From: Bacteroidaceae bacterium
Lineage (GTDB): Bacteria > Bacteroidota > Bacteroidia > Bacteroidales > Bacteroidaceae
Length of the DNA stretch: 64,000 nucleotides
Direction of reading: 5' to 3'
Assembly (NCBI GenBank): GCA_030843315.1
Contig: JAUUPT010000010.1
Coordinates: 15,636-79,635, forward strand
Of this stretch, positions 34,706-43,533 are shown piece after piece. Position 1 is the first letter of the stretch. Every line of letters starts with the position of its first letter. The notes beneath the pieces were generated by a model, which was not told where the DNA came from, did not search any database, and saw only the letters and a program-made list of their open reading frames with translations. A program made the translations under genes and the position numbers.

Positions 34706-36094
34706 ATGGGAATAATCAATCTGATTAATGATGTACTGTGGACCTATATCCTCATAGCCTTGCTACTGGGGTGCGCCGTGTGGTTCACTTTGAAGACGCG
34801 GTTCGTGCAATTCAGGATGATACGCGAGATGGTGCGCCTGCTGGCGGACTCGGGCGGCACAGGCAACAAAGGAGAGAAACACATCTCCTCTTTCCAGGCA
34901 TTCGCCATCTCCATCGCCAGCCGCGTGGGCACAGGCAATCTGGCAGGTGTAGCCACAGCCATTGCCGTAGGCGGCCCGGGGGCGATATTCTGGATGTGGA
35001 TTATCGCACTGTTCGGAGCAGCCAGTTCGTTTGTAGAATCTACCCTGGCACAACTCTATAAGATAAAAGGAAAGGATTCCTTCATCGGCGGACCTGCCTA
35101 CTATATGCGTCAAGGACTGAAGCAGCCGTGGATGGGCGCCGTGTTTGCCGTACTCATCACCATCACCTTCGGCTTTGCATTCAATTCGGTGCAAAGCAAC
35201 ACACTGTGCGCCGCTTTCGAAGGCGCATTCGGATTCGACCATGCGATAGTGGGAGGCGTCATCACCGTGGCCACGCTGGTCATCATCTTTGGCGGCGTGC
35301 AGCGCATTGCCAAAGTGAGCAGTATCATTGTACCCGTCATGGCACTGGGATACATTGCACTGGCACTTATCATCGTGCTGCTTAATATCAAGCAATTACC
35401 GGCAGTCATCGAACTTATCGTCAGCCATGCCTTCGGGTGGCAGCAAGCTCTGGGAGGCGGCGTAGGCGTAGCGCTGATGCAAGGCATCAAACGCGGACTG
35501 TTCAGCAACGAGGCCGGTATGGGTTCGGCGCCCAACGCAGCAGCTACCGCCCATGTCAGCCATCCGGTGAAACAGGGGTTGATACAGACCTTGGGAGTAT
35601 TTACCGATACACTCATCATCTGCACCTGTACCGCTTTTATCATCCTCTTCAGCGGCGCTCCGCTGGATGGTTCGACCAACGGCGTGCAACTGACACAACA
35701 TGCACTGACCAATGAAATCGGCCCTTTAGGGGGCATCTTCGTTGCCGTCGCCCTGTTCTTCTTCGCATTCAGCAGCATCCTGGGCAATTATTATTATGGT
35801 GAAGCCAACGTGCGCTACCTCACCCGCCGAAAATGGGTATTGAACATCTATCGCGTGCTCGTGGGCGGCATGGTGATGTTCGGCGCACTTGCCACCCTCG
35901 ATCTTGCCTGGAGTCTTGCCGACATCACCATGGGATTGATGGCACTTTGTAACCTCATTGCAATCAGCCTGTTGGGGAAGTATGCCTTCAGATTGCTGGA
36001 CGACTACCGCGCACAGAAACGAGCAGGCATCAAAGACCCCGTTTTCACCAAAGACAGGTTGAAGGAAGTGGAAAAAGACATAGAGTGCTGGTAA
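34706..36094 (+). CDS. Sodium:alanine symporter (AGCS family)
   Basis: A 462-aa inner-membrane transporter with about eleven membrane helices. Family motifs are SRVGTGNLAGVATAIAVGGP (73-92), FSNEAGMGSAPNAAA (about 269-283) and the later GNYYYGEAN. It imports alanine or glycine with Na+. It is a complete, single gene flanked by the CCCCGGTG hairpins. Confidence 0.93.
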   Translation: MGIINLINDVLWTYILIALLLGCAVWFTLKTRFVQFRMIREMVRLLADSGGTGNKGEKHISSFQAFAISIASRVGTGNLAGVATAIAVGGPGAIFWMWIIALFGAASSFVESTLAQLYKIKGKDSFIGGPAYYMRQGLKQPWMGAVFAVLITITFGFAFNSVQSNTLCAAFEGAFGFDHAIVGGVITVATLVIIFGGVQRIAKVSSIIVPVMALGYIALALIIVLLNIKQLPAVIELIVSHAFGWQQALGGGVGVALMQGIKRGLFSNEAGMGSAPNAAATAHVSHPVKQGLIQTLGVFTDTLIICTCTAFIILFSGAPLDGSTNGVQLTQHALTNEIGPLGGIFVAVALFFFAFSSILGNYYYGEANVRYLTRRKWVLNIYRVLVGGMVMFGALATLDLAWSLADITMGLMALCNLIAISLLGKYAFRLLDDYRAQKRAGIKDPVFTKDRLKEVEKDIECW

Positions 36095-36128
36095 CCGAAG
36101 GGTTTAGGAATTAAGAATGACGCAATAG

Positions 36129-36159
36129 TTGGTGCTAATCAACTTATTTCGTACTTTTG
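36129..36159 (+). promoter_or_regulatory. Promoter of the 36218 gene
   Basis: TACTTTTG at 36152-36159 with TTG at 36129-36131, a spacing of 20 bases, matches the Bacteroides -33/-7 promoter. The leader is about 55 bases. Confidence 0.6.
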
Positions 36160-36217
36160 CAACCACAATGCTTCGGCAACAATAAAACAGAAACAACAAT
36201 CATAAATAAGAAATCAA

Positions 36218-36841
36218 ATGGGTTTATTTGCCAAACTATTTAAAAAGAATAACGAAGAAGTTTCTTCGAAGAACGTAGAAGACTTCGTATCGCTGACACG
36301 CGTTTACTTCCAGTCCGTAATGGCAGCCAACCTGGGCATCACCAACATCCGCTTTGTGCCGGATGTGGCCAACTTTAAGCGCCTGTTTAAGATTCCTACC
36401 CAGGGAGGACGTCTGGGGCAAGGCGAAAAGACCGCCTCACGCAAGATGCTGATGCAGGACTACGGAATTAGCGAGAACTTTTTCAAGGAAATCGATGCTT
36501 CCATCAAGAAGCACTGCCGCACGCAGAACGATGTGCAAGGCTACCTCTTCATGTATCAGGGTTTCTCCAACGACTTGATGATGTTGATGGGAAACCTGAT
36601 GCAATGGAAGTTCCGCACCCCCTCCATCTTTAAAGGAGCACTGCGCAGCATGACTGAGAAAACTGTACACGAAGTCTGCACCAAAACCGTATGGAAAAAA
36701 GACGACGTACACAAGACGGCAATGGCCGTGCGCCAATACAAAGAGCGTTTGGGATATTCGGAGCAATGGATGACGGAATATGTGTACAACGTGGTGATGT
36801 TGGCAAAAAAAGAGCCGAAAAAGAAAGAAACAGAAGGATAA
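36218..36841 (+). CDS. Conserved hypothetical protein (207 aa)
   Basis: A soluble, mainly helical protein with a basic, lysine-rich start (MGLFAKLFKKN) and an equally basic end (KKEPKKKETEG). No signal peptide or membrane helix is present. I do not recognise a domain. It has its own promoter and intrinsic terminator, so it is a monocistronic gene, and its codon use is like that of the core genes around it. Confidence 0.7.
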   Translation: MGLFAKLFKKNNEEVSSKNVEDFVSLTRVYFQSVMAANLGITNIRFVPDVANFKRLFKIPTQGGRLGQGEKTASRKMLMQDYGISENFFKEIDASIKKHCRTQNDVQGYLFMYQGFSNDLMMLMGNLMQWKFRTPSIFKGALRSMTEKTVHEVCTKTVWKKDDVHKTAMAVRQYKERLGYSEQWMTEYVYNVVMLAKKEPKKKETEG

Positions 36842-36861
36842 AGTGACAGGATGATAGGATA

Positions 36862-36916
36862 GTAAGGTGATAATGCAGTACCTTACCCCTATTACCTTAC
36901 CACATTATCACCTTAC
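36862..36916. repeat. Gene-end palindrome with TACCTTAC words
   Basis: The arms GTAAGGTGATAATG (36862-36875) and CATTATCACCTTAC (36903-36916) pair perfectly over 14 bp. The loop repeats the word TACCTTAC or ACCTTACC. It resembles the palindromes at 16814 and 34620 in style but not in sequence. Confidence 0.6.
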
Positions 36917-36981
36917 AATACGATTGTAGCATTCTTGTTATTAAAAGAAAAATAACTTTAAAGTACTTCATAAGGAGACAG

Positions 36982-37009
36982 GCGAGGGAGAAATTCCTCG
37001 CTTTTTTTT
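36982..37009 (+). terminator. Intrinsic terminator
   Basis: GCGAGG (36982-36987) pairs with CCTCGC (36996-37001) and is followed by eight T. It ends the transcript of the 207-aa gene. Confidence 0.8.
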
Positions 37010-37109
37010 GTTATTTTTAGCAATCCTAATAAATTCCTCTCACGGAACACCAAGACGCAGCCCGCGTCAATCGCCTATTATTAACTTCTAAAAAAAGGAC
37101 AACCGAAGT

Positions 37110-39206
37110 ATGAAACAAAAGAAAATTCTTGCACTTACTCTCTCACAACTGGAACAACTTTATCGACACGAACTCCCCGAACTGGTCTGCATCGCTGCCC
37201 AAAGCGACCATGCAGAAGCATTCAAAAGCAGCCTCGCAGAGTACATTGCCGAACATCCGGAAGTGGATAGTGAAGCTGCCAGGCAAATCCGGCTCCTGAT
37301 AGAATTCGATGGGCAAGAAGTACACGAGCTATCTACCGGAGAACAAATGTCTGTATCAACTTTATCCATGCTATACGCCTTCTTGACCGGACGATGGGAA
37401 GAAGAAACCGATAACGACCTGTTCATCGACCTATTCCTGCAATTCAAACGGCTATACCAACCGTCACCTGCCCTGCCATCCGGCCAAAAGATAAAAGCAT
37501 TGACCGAACGATGGCCCACAGGACTCGACGAAGAGGTACAGGAAATCCGGCGCAAAAACAAAGAACGCATCCTGCACGCACTGATACAGAAGGTGGAACA
37601 CCGAAAGGCCCCTACCTCACGCTTCCACTTCGAGGAGGGTATCAGCTACGAAGAGAAGTACCGCCTGGTGAGCGAGTGGTGGAACGATTACCGTTTCCAT
37701 CTTGCCATGGCCGTCAAGAGTCCGGCAGAACTGAACCGCTTCCTGGGCAACTCTCTTTCCGCCGAAACCATGTATCTGCTGACGAAAGCCCGTAAGAAGG
37801 GAATGCCCTTCTTTGCCACTCCTTACTACTTGTCGCTGCTGAACTGCACCAGCGAAGGCTACAACGACGAGGCTCTGCGCAGCTACATCCTCTACTCCCC
37901 CCAACTGGTAGAGACTTACGGACAAATACGTGCCTGGGAGCGCGAAGACGTGGTAGAAGAAGGCAAGCCCAATGCCGCCGGTTGGCTGCTACCCGACGGA
38001 CACAACATCCATCGCCGCTATCCTGAAGTTGCCATCCTCATTCCCGATACCCTGGGACGTGCTTGCGGAGGGCTTTGTGCATCTTGCCAGCGCATGTACG
38101 ACTTCCAGAGCAAACGGCTCAACTTCGAATTCGAGACCTTGCGCCCCAAAGAGAGTTGGGACAAGAAGCTGCGCCGCCTAATGACTTACTTCGAGGAAGA
38201 TACACAGCTACGCGACATCCTTATTACCGGTGGGGACGCCCTGATGAGCCAGAACAAGACGTTGAGCAATATCCTGGATGCCGTATACCGCATGGCAGTG
38301 CGCAAGCGGAAAGCCAACCAGGAACGCCCCGAAGGAGAAAAGTACGCAGAGTTGCAGCGCATCCGCCTTGGCTCCAGGCTGCCCGCCTATCTGCCCATGC
38401 GCATTGACGACGGACTGGTGGAAATGCTGCGGGAGTTCAAGAAGAAAGCATCCGCCATCGGCGTCCGCCAGTTCATTATCCAGACGCACTTCCAGACTCC
38501 ACTCGAAGTGACGCCCGAAGCTGCCGAAGGAATACGCAAGCTGCTGGCAGCAGGCTGGCTCATCGACAATCAACTGGTGTACAACGTGGCCGCCTCGCGC
38601 CGCGGACATACCACCCGATTGCGCCAGGTGCTGAATCAGTTGGGAGTAGTGTGCTACTACACCTTCTCTGTGAAAGGGTTCGAAGAGAACAATGCCGTAT
38701 TCACCCCGAACAGCCGCTCCGTGCAAGAACAATTGGAGGAGAAGCGTTTCGGAAAGATGAACGACGAAGATGCCCGCCACCTGTCCACAGTGTTGCAAAC
38801 AGCCAACGACCCGGCCGCCTGCATCCGCCGTTTCATGAAAAGCCACCGCCTGCCGTTCATGGCCACTGACCGGAATGTACTCAACCTGCCTGCCATCGGC
38901 AAGAGCATGACCTTTGACACGGTAGGCATCACTGCCGACGGCAAACGCATCCTACGCTTCGAGCACGACAGCACGCGCCGGCACAGCCCCATTATCAACC
39001 AACTGGGACAGGTCTACATCGTTGAGAACAAGTCCATCGCTTCCTACCTGCGGCAACTGCAAGCCATGGGCGAGGATGCCGAAGAATATGCCACCATCTG
39101 GAATTATACTTGCGGCAAGACCGAATCGAGGTTCAGCCTCTACGAATATCCCGACTTTCCTTTCCGGACTACCGAAAGAATGAGCAATCTGGAGATTGCC
39201 GGGTAG
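37110..39206 (+). CDS. Large KamA-family radical SAM protein
   Basis: A 698-aa protein. The C-terminal about 400 residues form a lysine-2,3-aminomutase-like radical SAM domain with the cluster cysteines Cys319, Cys323 and Cys326 (CGGLCASC) and the later ITGGDAL motif. The first about 290 residues have no family I recognise. True KamA is near 420 aa, so this is a long variant. It could be an aminomutase for a free or bound amino acid; the PLP-lysine of KamA cannot be placed with confidence. It is monocistronic. Confidence 0.8.
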   Translation: MKQKKILALTLSQLEQLYRHELPELVCIAAQSDHAEAFKSSLAEYIAEHPEVDSEAARQIRLLIEFDGQEVHELSTGEQMSVSTLSMLYAFLTGRWEEETDNDLFIDLFLQFKRLYQPSPALPSGQKIKALTERWPTGLDEEVQEIRRKNKERILHALIQKVEHRKAPTSRFHFEEGISYEEKYRLVSEWWNDYRFHLAMAVKSPAELNRFLGNSLSAETMYLLTKARKKGMPFFATPYYLSLLNCTSEGYNDEALRSYILYSPQLVETYGQIRAWEREDVVEEGKPNAAGWLLPDGHNIHRRYPEVAILIPDTLGRACGGLCASCQRMYDFQSKRLNFEFETLRPKESWDKKLRRLMTYFEEDTQLRDILITGGDALMSQNKTLSNILDAVYRMAVRKRKANQERPEGEKYAELQRIRLGSRLPAYLPMRIDDGLVEMLREFKKKASAIGVRQFIIQTHFQTPLEVTPEAAEGIRKLLAAGWLIDNQLVYNVAASRRGHTTRLRQVLNQLGVVCYYTFSVKGFEENNAVFTPNSRSVQEQLEEKRFGKMNDEDARHLSTVLQTANDPAACIRRFMKSHRLPFMATDRNVLNLPAIGKSMTFDTVGITADGKRILRFEHDSTRRHSPIINQLGQVYIVENKSIASYLRQLQAMGEDAEEYATIWNYTCGKTESRFSLYEYPDFPFRTTERMSNLEIAG

Positions 39207-39228
39207 CGCGCATCTCCAAAATAATCCG

Positions 39229-39236
39229 TACTTTTG
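39229..39236 (+). promoter_or_regulatory. -7 box of the glycosylase-fold gene
   Basis: TACTTTTG lies on an earlier in-frame ATG (39234), so the ATG at 39264 must be the start. Confidence 0.6.
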
Positions 39237-39263
39237 CAGGCAAAGACCGAAACCAAAGAAAGT

Positions 39264-39839
39264 ATGGATATAGAACAGCACCCTTTAGAACCTTTTCTTC
39301 CCGCCGGCGCCCGCTTGCTGATGCTGGGAAGTTTTCCACCGCCCCAAAAGCGGTGGTCCATGGAGTTTTACTACCCCAACTGGAACAACGATATGTGGCG
39401 AATCACGGGACTTTTGTTTTTCAACGACAAGGACTACTTTGTAGACAAGGCAAAGAAAGCCTTCTGCAAAGAACGGCTCATCAGCTTCTTGCAAGAACGA
39501 GGCATCGCCCTGTTCGATACGGCTTCTGCCGTACGACGTCTGCAAGACAATGCCTCGGACAAATTCCTGGAAGTGGTGCAGCCTACGGACATCCCCGCGC
39601 TGCTACACCGGCTACCGCAATGCAAGGCCATCGTCACTACCGGAGAGAAGGCAACCGACACGCTTTGCGCACAGTTCTGCACTCCGAAGCCCCGGGTGGG
39701 CGACTTCACGGAGTTTCTTTTCGAGGACCGGCCGATGCGCCTCTACCGGATGCCTTCGTCCTCAAGGGCCTACCCGCTGGCGCTGGATAAAAAAGCAGCA
39801 GCGTATCGCATTATGTATCAAGACTTAGAGCTATTGTAA
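39264..39839 (+). CDS. Uracil-DNA-glycosylase-fold protein
   Basis: A 191-aa cytosolic protein of the UDG superfamily, close to the DNA-deoxyinosine glycosylase/MUG-like group. The first motif is MLGSFPPP (20-27), followed by FYYPNWNNDMWRI, a typical active-site strand-loop. The second motif region reads MPSSSRAY, in place of the usual HPSP-type loop. It probably removes a damaged base. It uses its own promoter, upstream of the tRNA gene. Confidence 0.82.
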   Translation: MDIEQHPLEPFLPAGARLLMLGSFPPPQKRWSMEFYYPNWNNDMWRITGLLFFNDKDYFVDKAKKAFCKERLISFLQERGIALFDTASAVRRLQDNASDKFLEVVQPTDIPALLHRLPQCKAIVTTGEKATDTLCAQFCTPKPRVGDFTEFLFEDRPMRLYRMPSSSRAYPLALDKKAAAYRIMYQDLELL

Positions 39840-39872
39840 GCAACTTTCCATAGAAAATAAAGGTGCAGGGTG

Positions 39873-39903
39873 TTTGCGTATTTCAAAGTTTCCACTACCT
39901 TTG
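39873..39903 (+). promoter_or_regulatory. tRNA-Trp promoter
   Basis: TTTG at 39873-39876 and TACCTTTG at 39896-39903, spaced by 19 bases, form a textbook Bacteroides promoter. The mature tRNA begins 12 bases later. Confidence 0.75.
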
Positions 39904-39914
39904 CAGCCGCAAAC

Positions 39915-39987
39915 ACGGGAGTAGCTCAGTTGGTAGAGCACCGGTCTCCAAAACCGGGTGTCGGGAGTTCGAGCCTCTCCTCCCGTG
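39915..39987 (+). tRNA. tRNA-Trp (CCA)
   Basis: A 73-base cloverleaf. The acceptor stem is ACGGGAG/CTCCCGT with G as discriminator. The D arm has AGCTCAGTTGGTAGAGC. The anticodon stem CCGGT/ACCGG encloses loop CTCCAAA with anticodon CCA at 39948-39950. The T loop is TTCGAGC. CCA is not encoded at the 3' end. Confidence 0.95.
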
Positions 39988-39995
39988 CAAGAAAA

Positions 39996-40027
39996 AAGCC
40001 GCAAGTCGATATTCGACCTGCGGCTTT
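39996..40027 (+). terminator. Terminator of the tRNA-Trp gene
   Basis: AAGCCGCAAGTCGA pairs with TCGACCTGCGGCTT (one mismatch) and is followed by TCTTCTTAT. It lies 8 bases after the tRNA. Confidence 0.8.
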
Positions 40028-40078
40028 CTTCTTATATATCTCCTGACTGATGGGACTTTCGGAGTTACACCAAAATCA

Positions 40079-41521
40079 TCAAAGGTTCACAGTCTCCGTA
40101 AAACTCTTCCCAAAGCGGTTGGTAGCTACAATCTTTACCGACCGGGCAGCGGAAGTGGGGCGCACCCGGAAGAGGTGCAAGGTGTGGTATCCGCGGGCTT
40201 TGCCTTCCTTCATTGTAATGTAGTCTTGATCTTCATCTGCAAAGGACTCTAACACACCGGGCTTTTCGACTCCATTCTCATAATAAGTCAGTTTCCAGGC
40301 AGGGTCGTAATCCCAAAGATTAACGACCAGATAGTCGGACTGGCTCTTGAATTCTCCGGGCTTGTATACACGGAACTGATAGTTGGCAGGACGTCCGGTA
40401 GCCTTATACTGCCACGTAACATACTCTCCATCCACTTGAACCACAAGATATCCGTTGGGAGCGCCGCAACAGTTGACATTCCCCGCCCACCATGCTCCGC
40501 AGGCAGCGCCGATGTTGTGCTCGTAGAAGTGGGGAGTAACAATGCGGTTCTCGTAGAAGTGAGTGTGGCCGGCGAAGATGTGCACGCGATAGTCCTTCAG
40601 GATATCATACAACTGTTGTGAGTTGCGGGCAGAGTCCGCCTTTACAGAGCGGTTGGACGTGGGAGCATGCAGGTTCAGAAAGACGGTGGTGCCGGGCTGC
40701 ACATAACTCAGGTCTTTCTTCAACCATTCCAACTGCTCGGGAGTGAATTGCTCCTTATACTTCTTGCCGCCCCGATAGTCGATGTCCTTCATGGAAATGA
40801 TGTGTATCTTGCCTATATTGAAAGAGTAATCCGTAGGGCCGAAGTGGCTGCCGAAGGCGTGTTCACCGTACTCATTCTTGTCGGCTGCAATGCTCAAGGC
40901 CGGGTATTGCTCATCGAAGTCGTGATTGCCAATGACGTGATATGTCGTCATATTCAGTCCCGCAATGGCAGCCTTATAGGAATCAAAGAGAGGCATAGCA
41001 TCCCAAACAATATCTCCCAGCACCATTCCATACACCTCTTGCGGGGCGAGGGCATTGAGAGTTTCTTTCAGGTCGGTAACGGTTTCCGAAGTAAAGCGTG
41101 CCAGATGCTGATCGTTCTTCACCTGTGGATCGGAGATGGCGATGAAAGCAAATTTCTTTAGGGGTTGTTCGCGCTTCTCCAATACAAAGTCATGATGATT
41201 GTTTTTCCGCTTTGCGTCAATCGGAGCATAGTAGCCTGTGGGCAACGCCTTTTCCACCGGTGCCTTGTAATCTGCGGGCACGGAGATATAAACAAACTTT
41301 GAACGTGCGGGGTTGGAAGACAGTTGGTACAACCCTTTCTGGTCGGTCTGGGTAAAGTTGACTCCATCGGTCACAACGACTCCTGCCACCGGCTGGCGGG
41401 ATGTATCCATAACAACTCCTCTTACACGAATTTCCTGATCTGCGGATTGTCCTGTGGCACATCCTCCTGTCGTGAAGAGAGAGAGCAGGAAGAACAGGAC
41501 CAAAAAACGGGGTGATTTCAT
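40079..41521 (-). CDS. Calcineurin-like phosphoesterase lipoprotein
   Basis: A 480-aa secreted metallophosphoesterase. The signal peptide ends at the lipobox TGGC. A carboxypeptidase-regulatory-like domain (about 32-110) precedes the metallophosphatase domain (about 118-355), whose metal ligands sit in ISDPQV, VLGDIVWD, VIGNHDFD and FAGHTHFYE. A C-terminal beta domain follows (about 365-480). Such proteins hydrolyse phosphate esters at the envelope; the substrate is unknown. An ATG 12 bases upstream (41533) is possible. The -7 box TACTTTTG (minus strand) is at 41546-41553. Confidence 0.87.
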   Translation of the reverse strand: MKSPRFLVLFFLLSLFTTGGCATGQSADQEIRVRGVVMDTSRQPVAGVVVTDGVNFTQTDQKGLYQLSSNPARSKFVYISVPADYKAPVEKALPTGYYAPIDAKRKNNHHDFVLEKREQPLKKFAFIAISDPQVKNDQHLARFTSETVTDLKETLNALAPQEVYGMVLGDIVWDAMPLFDSYKAAIAGLNMTTYHVIGNHDFDEQYPALSIAADKNEYGEHAFGSHFGPTDYSFNIGKIHIISMKDIDYRGGKKYKEQFTPEQLEWLKKDLSYVQPGTTVFLNLHAPTSNRSVKADSARNSQQLYDILKDYRVHIFAGHTHFYENRIVTPHFYEHNIGAACGAWWAGNVNCCGAPNGYLVVQVDGEYVTWQYKATGRPANYQFRVYKPGEFKSQSDYLVVNLWDYDPAWKLTYYENGVEKPGVLESFADEDQDYITMKEGKARGYHTLHLFRVRPTSAARSVKIVATNRFGKSFTETVNL

Positions 41522-41631
41522 ATTCTTTGTCATTTGTTTCTACCGCAAAAGTAAGCGGCAAGCCGACAAAGGAGTGTGTCATTTCCATCACGTTTCTGTA
41601 ACATTTAATCGGGGAAGGAAAAGCGGAGATT

Positions 41632-42177
41632 TCAACGTATATCTATCAATTTGTGTGTCTGCAAGCTGAGTCTCCACCCGGGATGCTGCATCACGCACTC
41701 CACGGTTTCGGCAATGTTGCTGCCCGAGCAGGGTTGCAGAAAGAAGTGCCGGGCGGGGAGTTGTTCATAAGCAGCCAGATCCTGACCTTGATACACCACC
41801 TTCACCTCGTCGATGCGGGCAACTGCCAGCTTTGCTTCCGGCTTGGGCGAACAGGTCACCCAGTCGATGCCCTGCGGCAAGGAGCGCGTGCCGTTTGTTT
41901 CGATGCAGACGTACTTGCCGGCCTCGTGCAATAAGTCTATCAGCTCATCGTCTATCCAGAGCGAAGGCTCACCGCCCGTCAATATCACCACCGTGGCAGG
42001 ATGCTGCATCACTTCTTCCAGGATTTCAGCATCGGTCATCAGCCGGCCTTCCTCGTGCTGCGTGTCGCAGAAGGAACACTTCAAGTTGCACCCGCTGAAG
42101 CGGACGAACACGGCGGGCGTGCCCGTATAATATCCCTCGCCCTGCAGGCTGTAGAATATCTCGTTAATCTTTCTCAT
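41632..42177 (-). CDS. queE: 7-carboxy-7-deazaguanine synthase
   Basis: A 181-aa radical SAM enzyme of the queuosine pathway that turns 6-carboxy-tetrahydropterin into 7-carboxy-7-deazaguanine. The cluster cysteines are Cys30, Cys34 and Cys37 (CNLKCSFC). The N-terminal EIFYSLQGEG and the TGGEP motif are family marks. It is at the short end for QueE. It overlaps queD by 14 bases, which suggests coupled translation. queC and queF are not in this window. Confidence 0.92.
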   Translation of the reverse strand: MRKINEIFYSLQGEGYYTGTPAVFVRFSGCNLKCSFCDTQHEEGRLMTDAEILEEVMQHPATVVILTGGEPSLWIDDELIDLLHEAGKYVCIETNGTRSLPQGIDWVTCSPKPEAKLAVARIDEVKVVYQGQDLAAYEQLPARHFFLQPCSGSNIAETVECVMQHPGWRLSLQTHKLIDIR

Positions 42178-42496
42178 AAACGGCTACGTTCGATTCGGAT
42201 TCTTGTACTTCGACCTTGAAGCAGGTGGGTATCTGCTGGCATATCCAGCGGGCTATGTTCTCGGCTGTGGGGTTGAAGGGGAGCACTTCATTGAGATTGC
42301 GGTGGTCCAACTGCCCCTTTACCACTTGCTTGATATGGCTGAAATCGACTACCATTCCATCGGCATTGAGTTCCCGGGAACGGCAATATACGGTGATAAT
42401 CCAGTTGTGACCATGCAGATTTTCACACTTGCTATGATACGAAAGTTCCAGGCTATGGGCTGCCGACACTTCCATGCGTTTAATGACTGTGTACAT
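42164..42496 (-). CDS. queD: 6-carboxy-tetrahydropterin synthase
   Basis: A 110-aa T-fold enzyme that converts 7,8-dihydroneopterin triphosphate to 6-carboxy-5,6,7,8-tetrahydropterin. The zinc ligands are His14, His28 and His30 (HSLELSY then LHGHNW) and the catalytic Cys24. DFSHIK and the LDHRNLNE segment follow. It is the first gene of the queD-queE pair. A -7 box TATTTTTG (minus strand) lies at 42556-42563. Confidence 0.92.
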   Translation of the reverse strand: MYTVIKRMEVSAAHSLELSYHSKCENLHGHNWIITVYCRSRELNADGMVVDFSHIKQVVKGQLDHRNLNEVLPFNPTAENIARWICQQIPTCFKVEVQESESNVAVYEKD

Positions 42497-42599
42497 ATGG
42501 GTTAATACGCTAATTAATATGGGTTACCGCACCTAATGTCACCTCGATGCGGCTGCAAAAATACAAAAAAAGCGGGATTATCCTTCGATTCGCTGCCAC

Positions 42600-43439
42600 T
42601 TATTCGTATACACAAAGGGAATTGGCTACCTTACGTTCGGCATTGCCGCTCGGAGTATTGGCAATGCCCTTGCCCGGCATTGAAGCACTCCACAAGGTAG
42701 AAGAACCGCCTCCATCCAGGTTCAACGCATCCTCACAGCCCAGTACACGCAGCAGGTGCGTGAGTTCGGGAATATTGATGCCTCCTGCCCGGCCCTTCCT
42801 GCGTCCGTCTACAACGATGAGCAGTATCTTTCCTTCTTTGGTCAACGCCACAGCGCTGCGGGGATGCTTGGTATTTACGAATCCGGGGTTGCAGGCCGAC
42901 AAGTCATGCGCTTCCCCTCCGAGCAACATCAAGGGGCCGGAAACAAGGAGACTGCCCTGCTTCAACCGGCAGGTCTTTTCGTATTCTTTGCTCCAGGGAA
43001 GTATTTGTAACCTACCTTTCTTAATAAGTACGGCACCGTTTGATACGGTGGTCAATACCCCACCGGCAGCAGTAGTGTCTATCACCACCCCGTCTTTGCG
43101 CAGATAGCAGACGGAATTACCCTTCTTCATATCAAAGTAAGAGCCGTTGATGGCAGCTATCGCACCGGAACGGCGGGCAGCCACGCTGGTTTCTTCTTTG
43201 GGATTGTGAATAAGAATATCCAGATGATGATGTTTCGGAGATATTTCAAATATGGAGATTTCCTGTGGTACTCCGTACAGAGAAGCGAAGGTTGCCTGCC
43301 GGCAAAAGATGCCTTTCTGCAAAGGGGTGACCTGCCAGTCGGCAGATACAAGTGCAAGGGAATCGGCTGCGGTCTGTGCTACGGCAGTAGTCAGTACGCT
43401 GCTAAGGACGAACAGCAGCAAGAAGAATCTCTTTCTCAT
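42600..43439 (-). CDS. Phosphodiester glycosidase (NAGPA) family protein
   Basis: A 279-aa secreted protein with a signal peptide ending VAQTAA. The NAGPA domain (about 60-278) carries the family marks AAINGSYFD, LLIVVDGRR and NLDGGGSSTLW. Members cleave GlcNAc from phosphodiester-linked sugars or act on exopolysaccharides. The substrate here is unknown. Its -7 box TATGTTTG (minus strand, 43503-43510) lies beside the divergent YbaN promoter. Confidence 0.87.
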   Translation of the reverse strand: MRKRFFLLLFVLSSVLTTAVAQTAADSLALVSADWQVTPLQKGIFCRQATFASLYGVPQEISIFEISPKHHHLDILIHNPKEETSVAARRSGAIAAINGSYFDMKKGNSVCYLRKDGVVIDTTAAGGVLTTVSNGAVLIKKGRLQILPWSKEYEKTCRLKQGSLLVSGPLMLLGGEAHDLSACNPGFVNTKHPRSAVALTKEGKILLIVVDGRRKGRAGGINIPELTHLLRVLGCEDALNLDGGGSSTLWSASMPGKGIANTPSGNAERKVANSLCVYE

Positions 43440-43502
43440 AATACAAGTGCTTTAACAGGGATACATCTCCTCTTATAAATATAAAATCAGGCTTTCAACC
43501 CA

Positions 43503-43529
43503 CAAACATAGTTATTTTTTCTATTTTTG
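43503..43529. promoter_or_regulatory. Divergent promoter pair
   Basis: Minus-strand -7 box TATGTTTG (43503-43510) for the NAGPA gene and plus-strand -7 box TATTTTTG (43522-43529) for the YbaN gene lie 11 bases apart. The plus box ends 4 bases before the ATG at 43534, so that transcript is nearly leaderless. Confidence 0.6.
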
Positions 43530-43533
43530 CGGC

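Noticed and set aside
39915..39987. tRNA-Trp as integration site of a mobile element
   Set aside because: Core genes lie on both sides, composition does not change, and no repeat of the tRNA 3' end was seen nearby.
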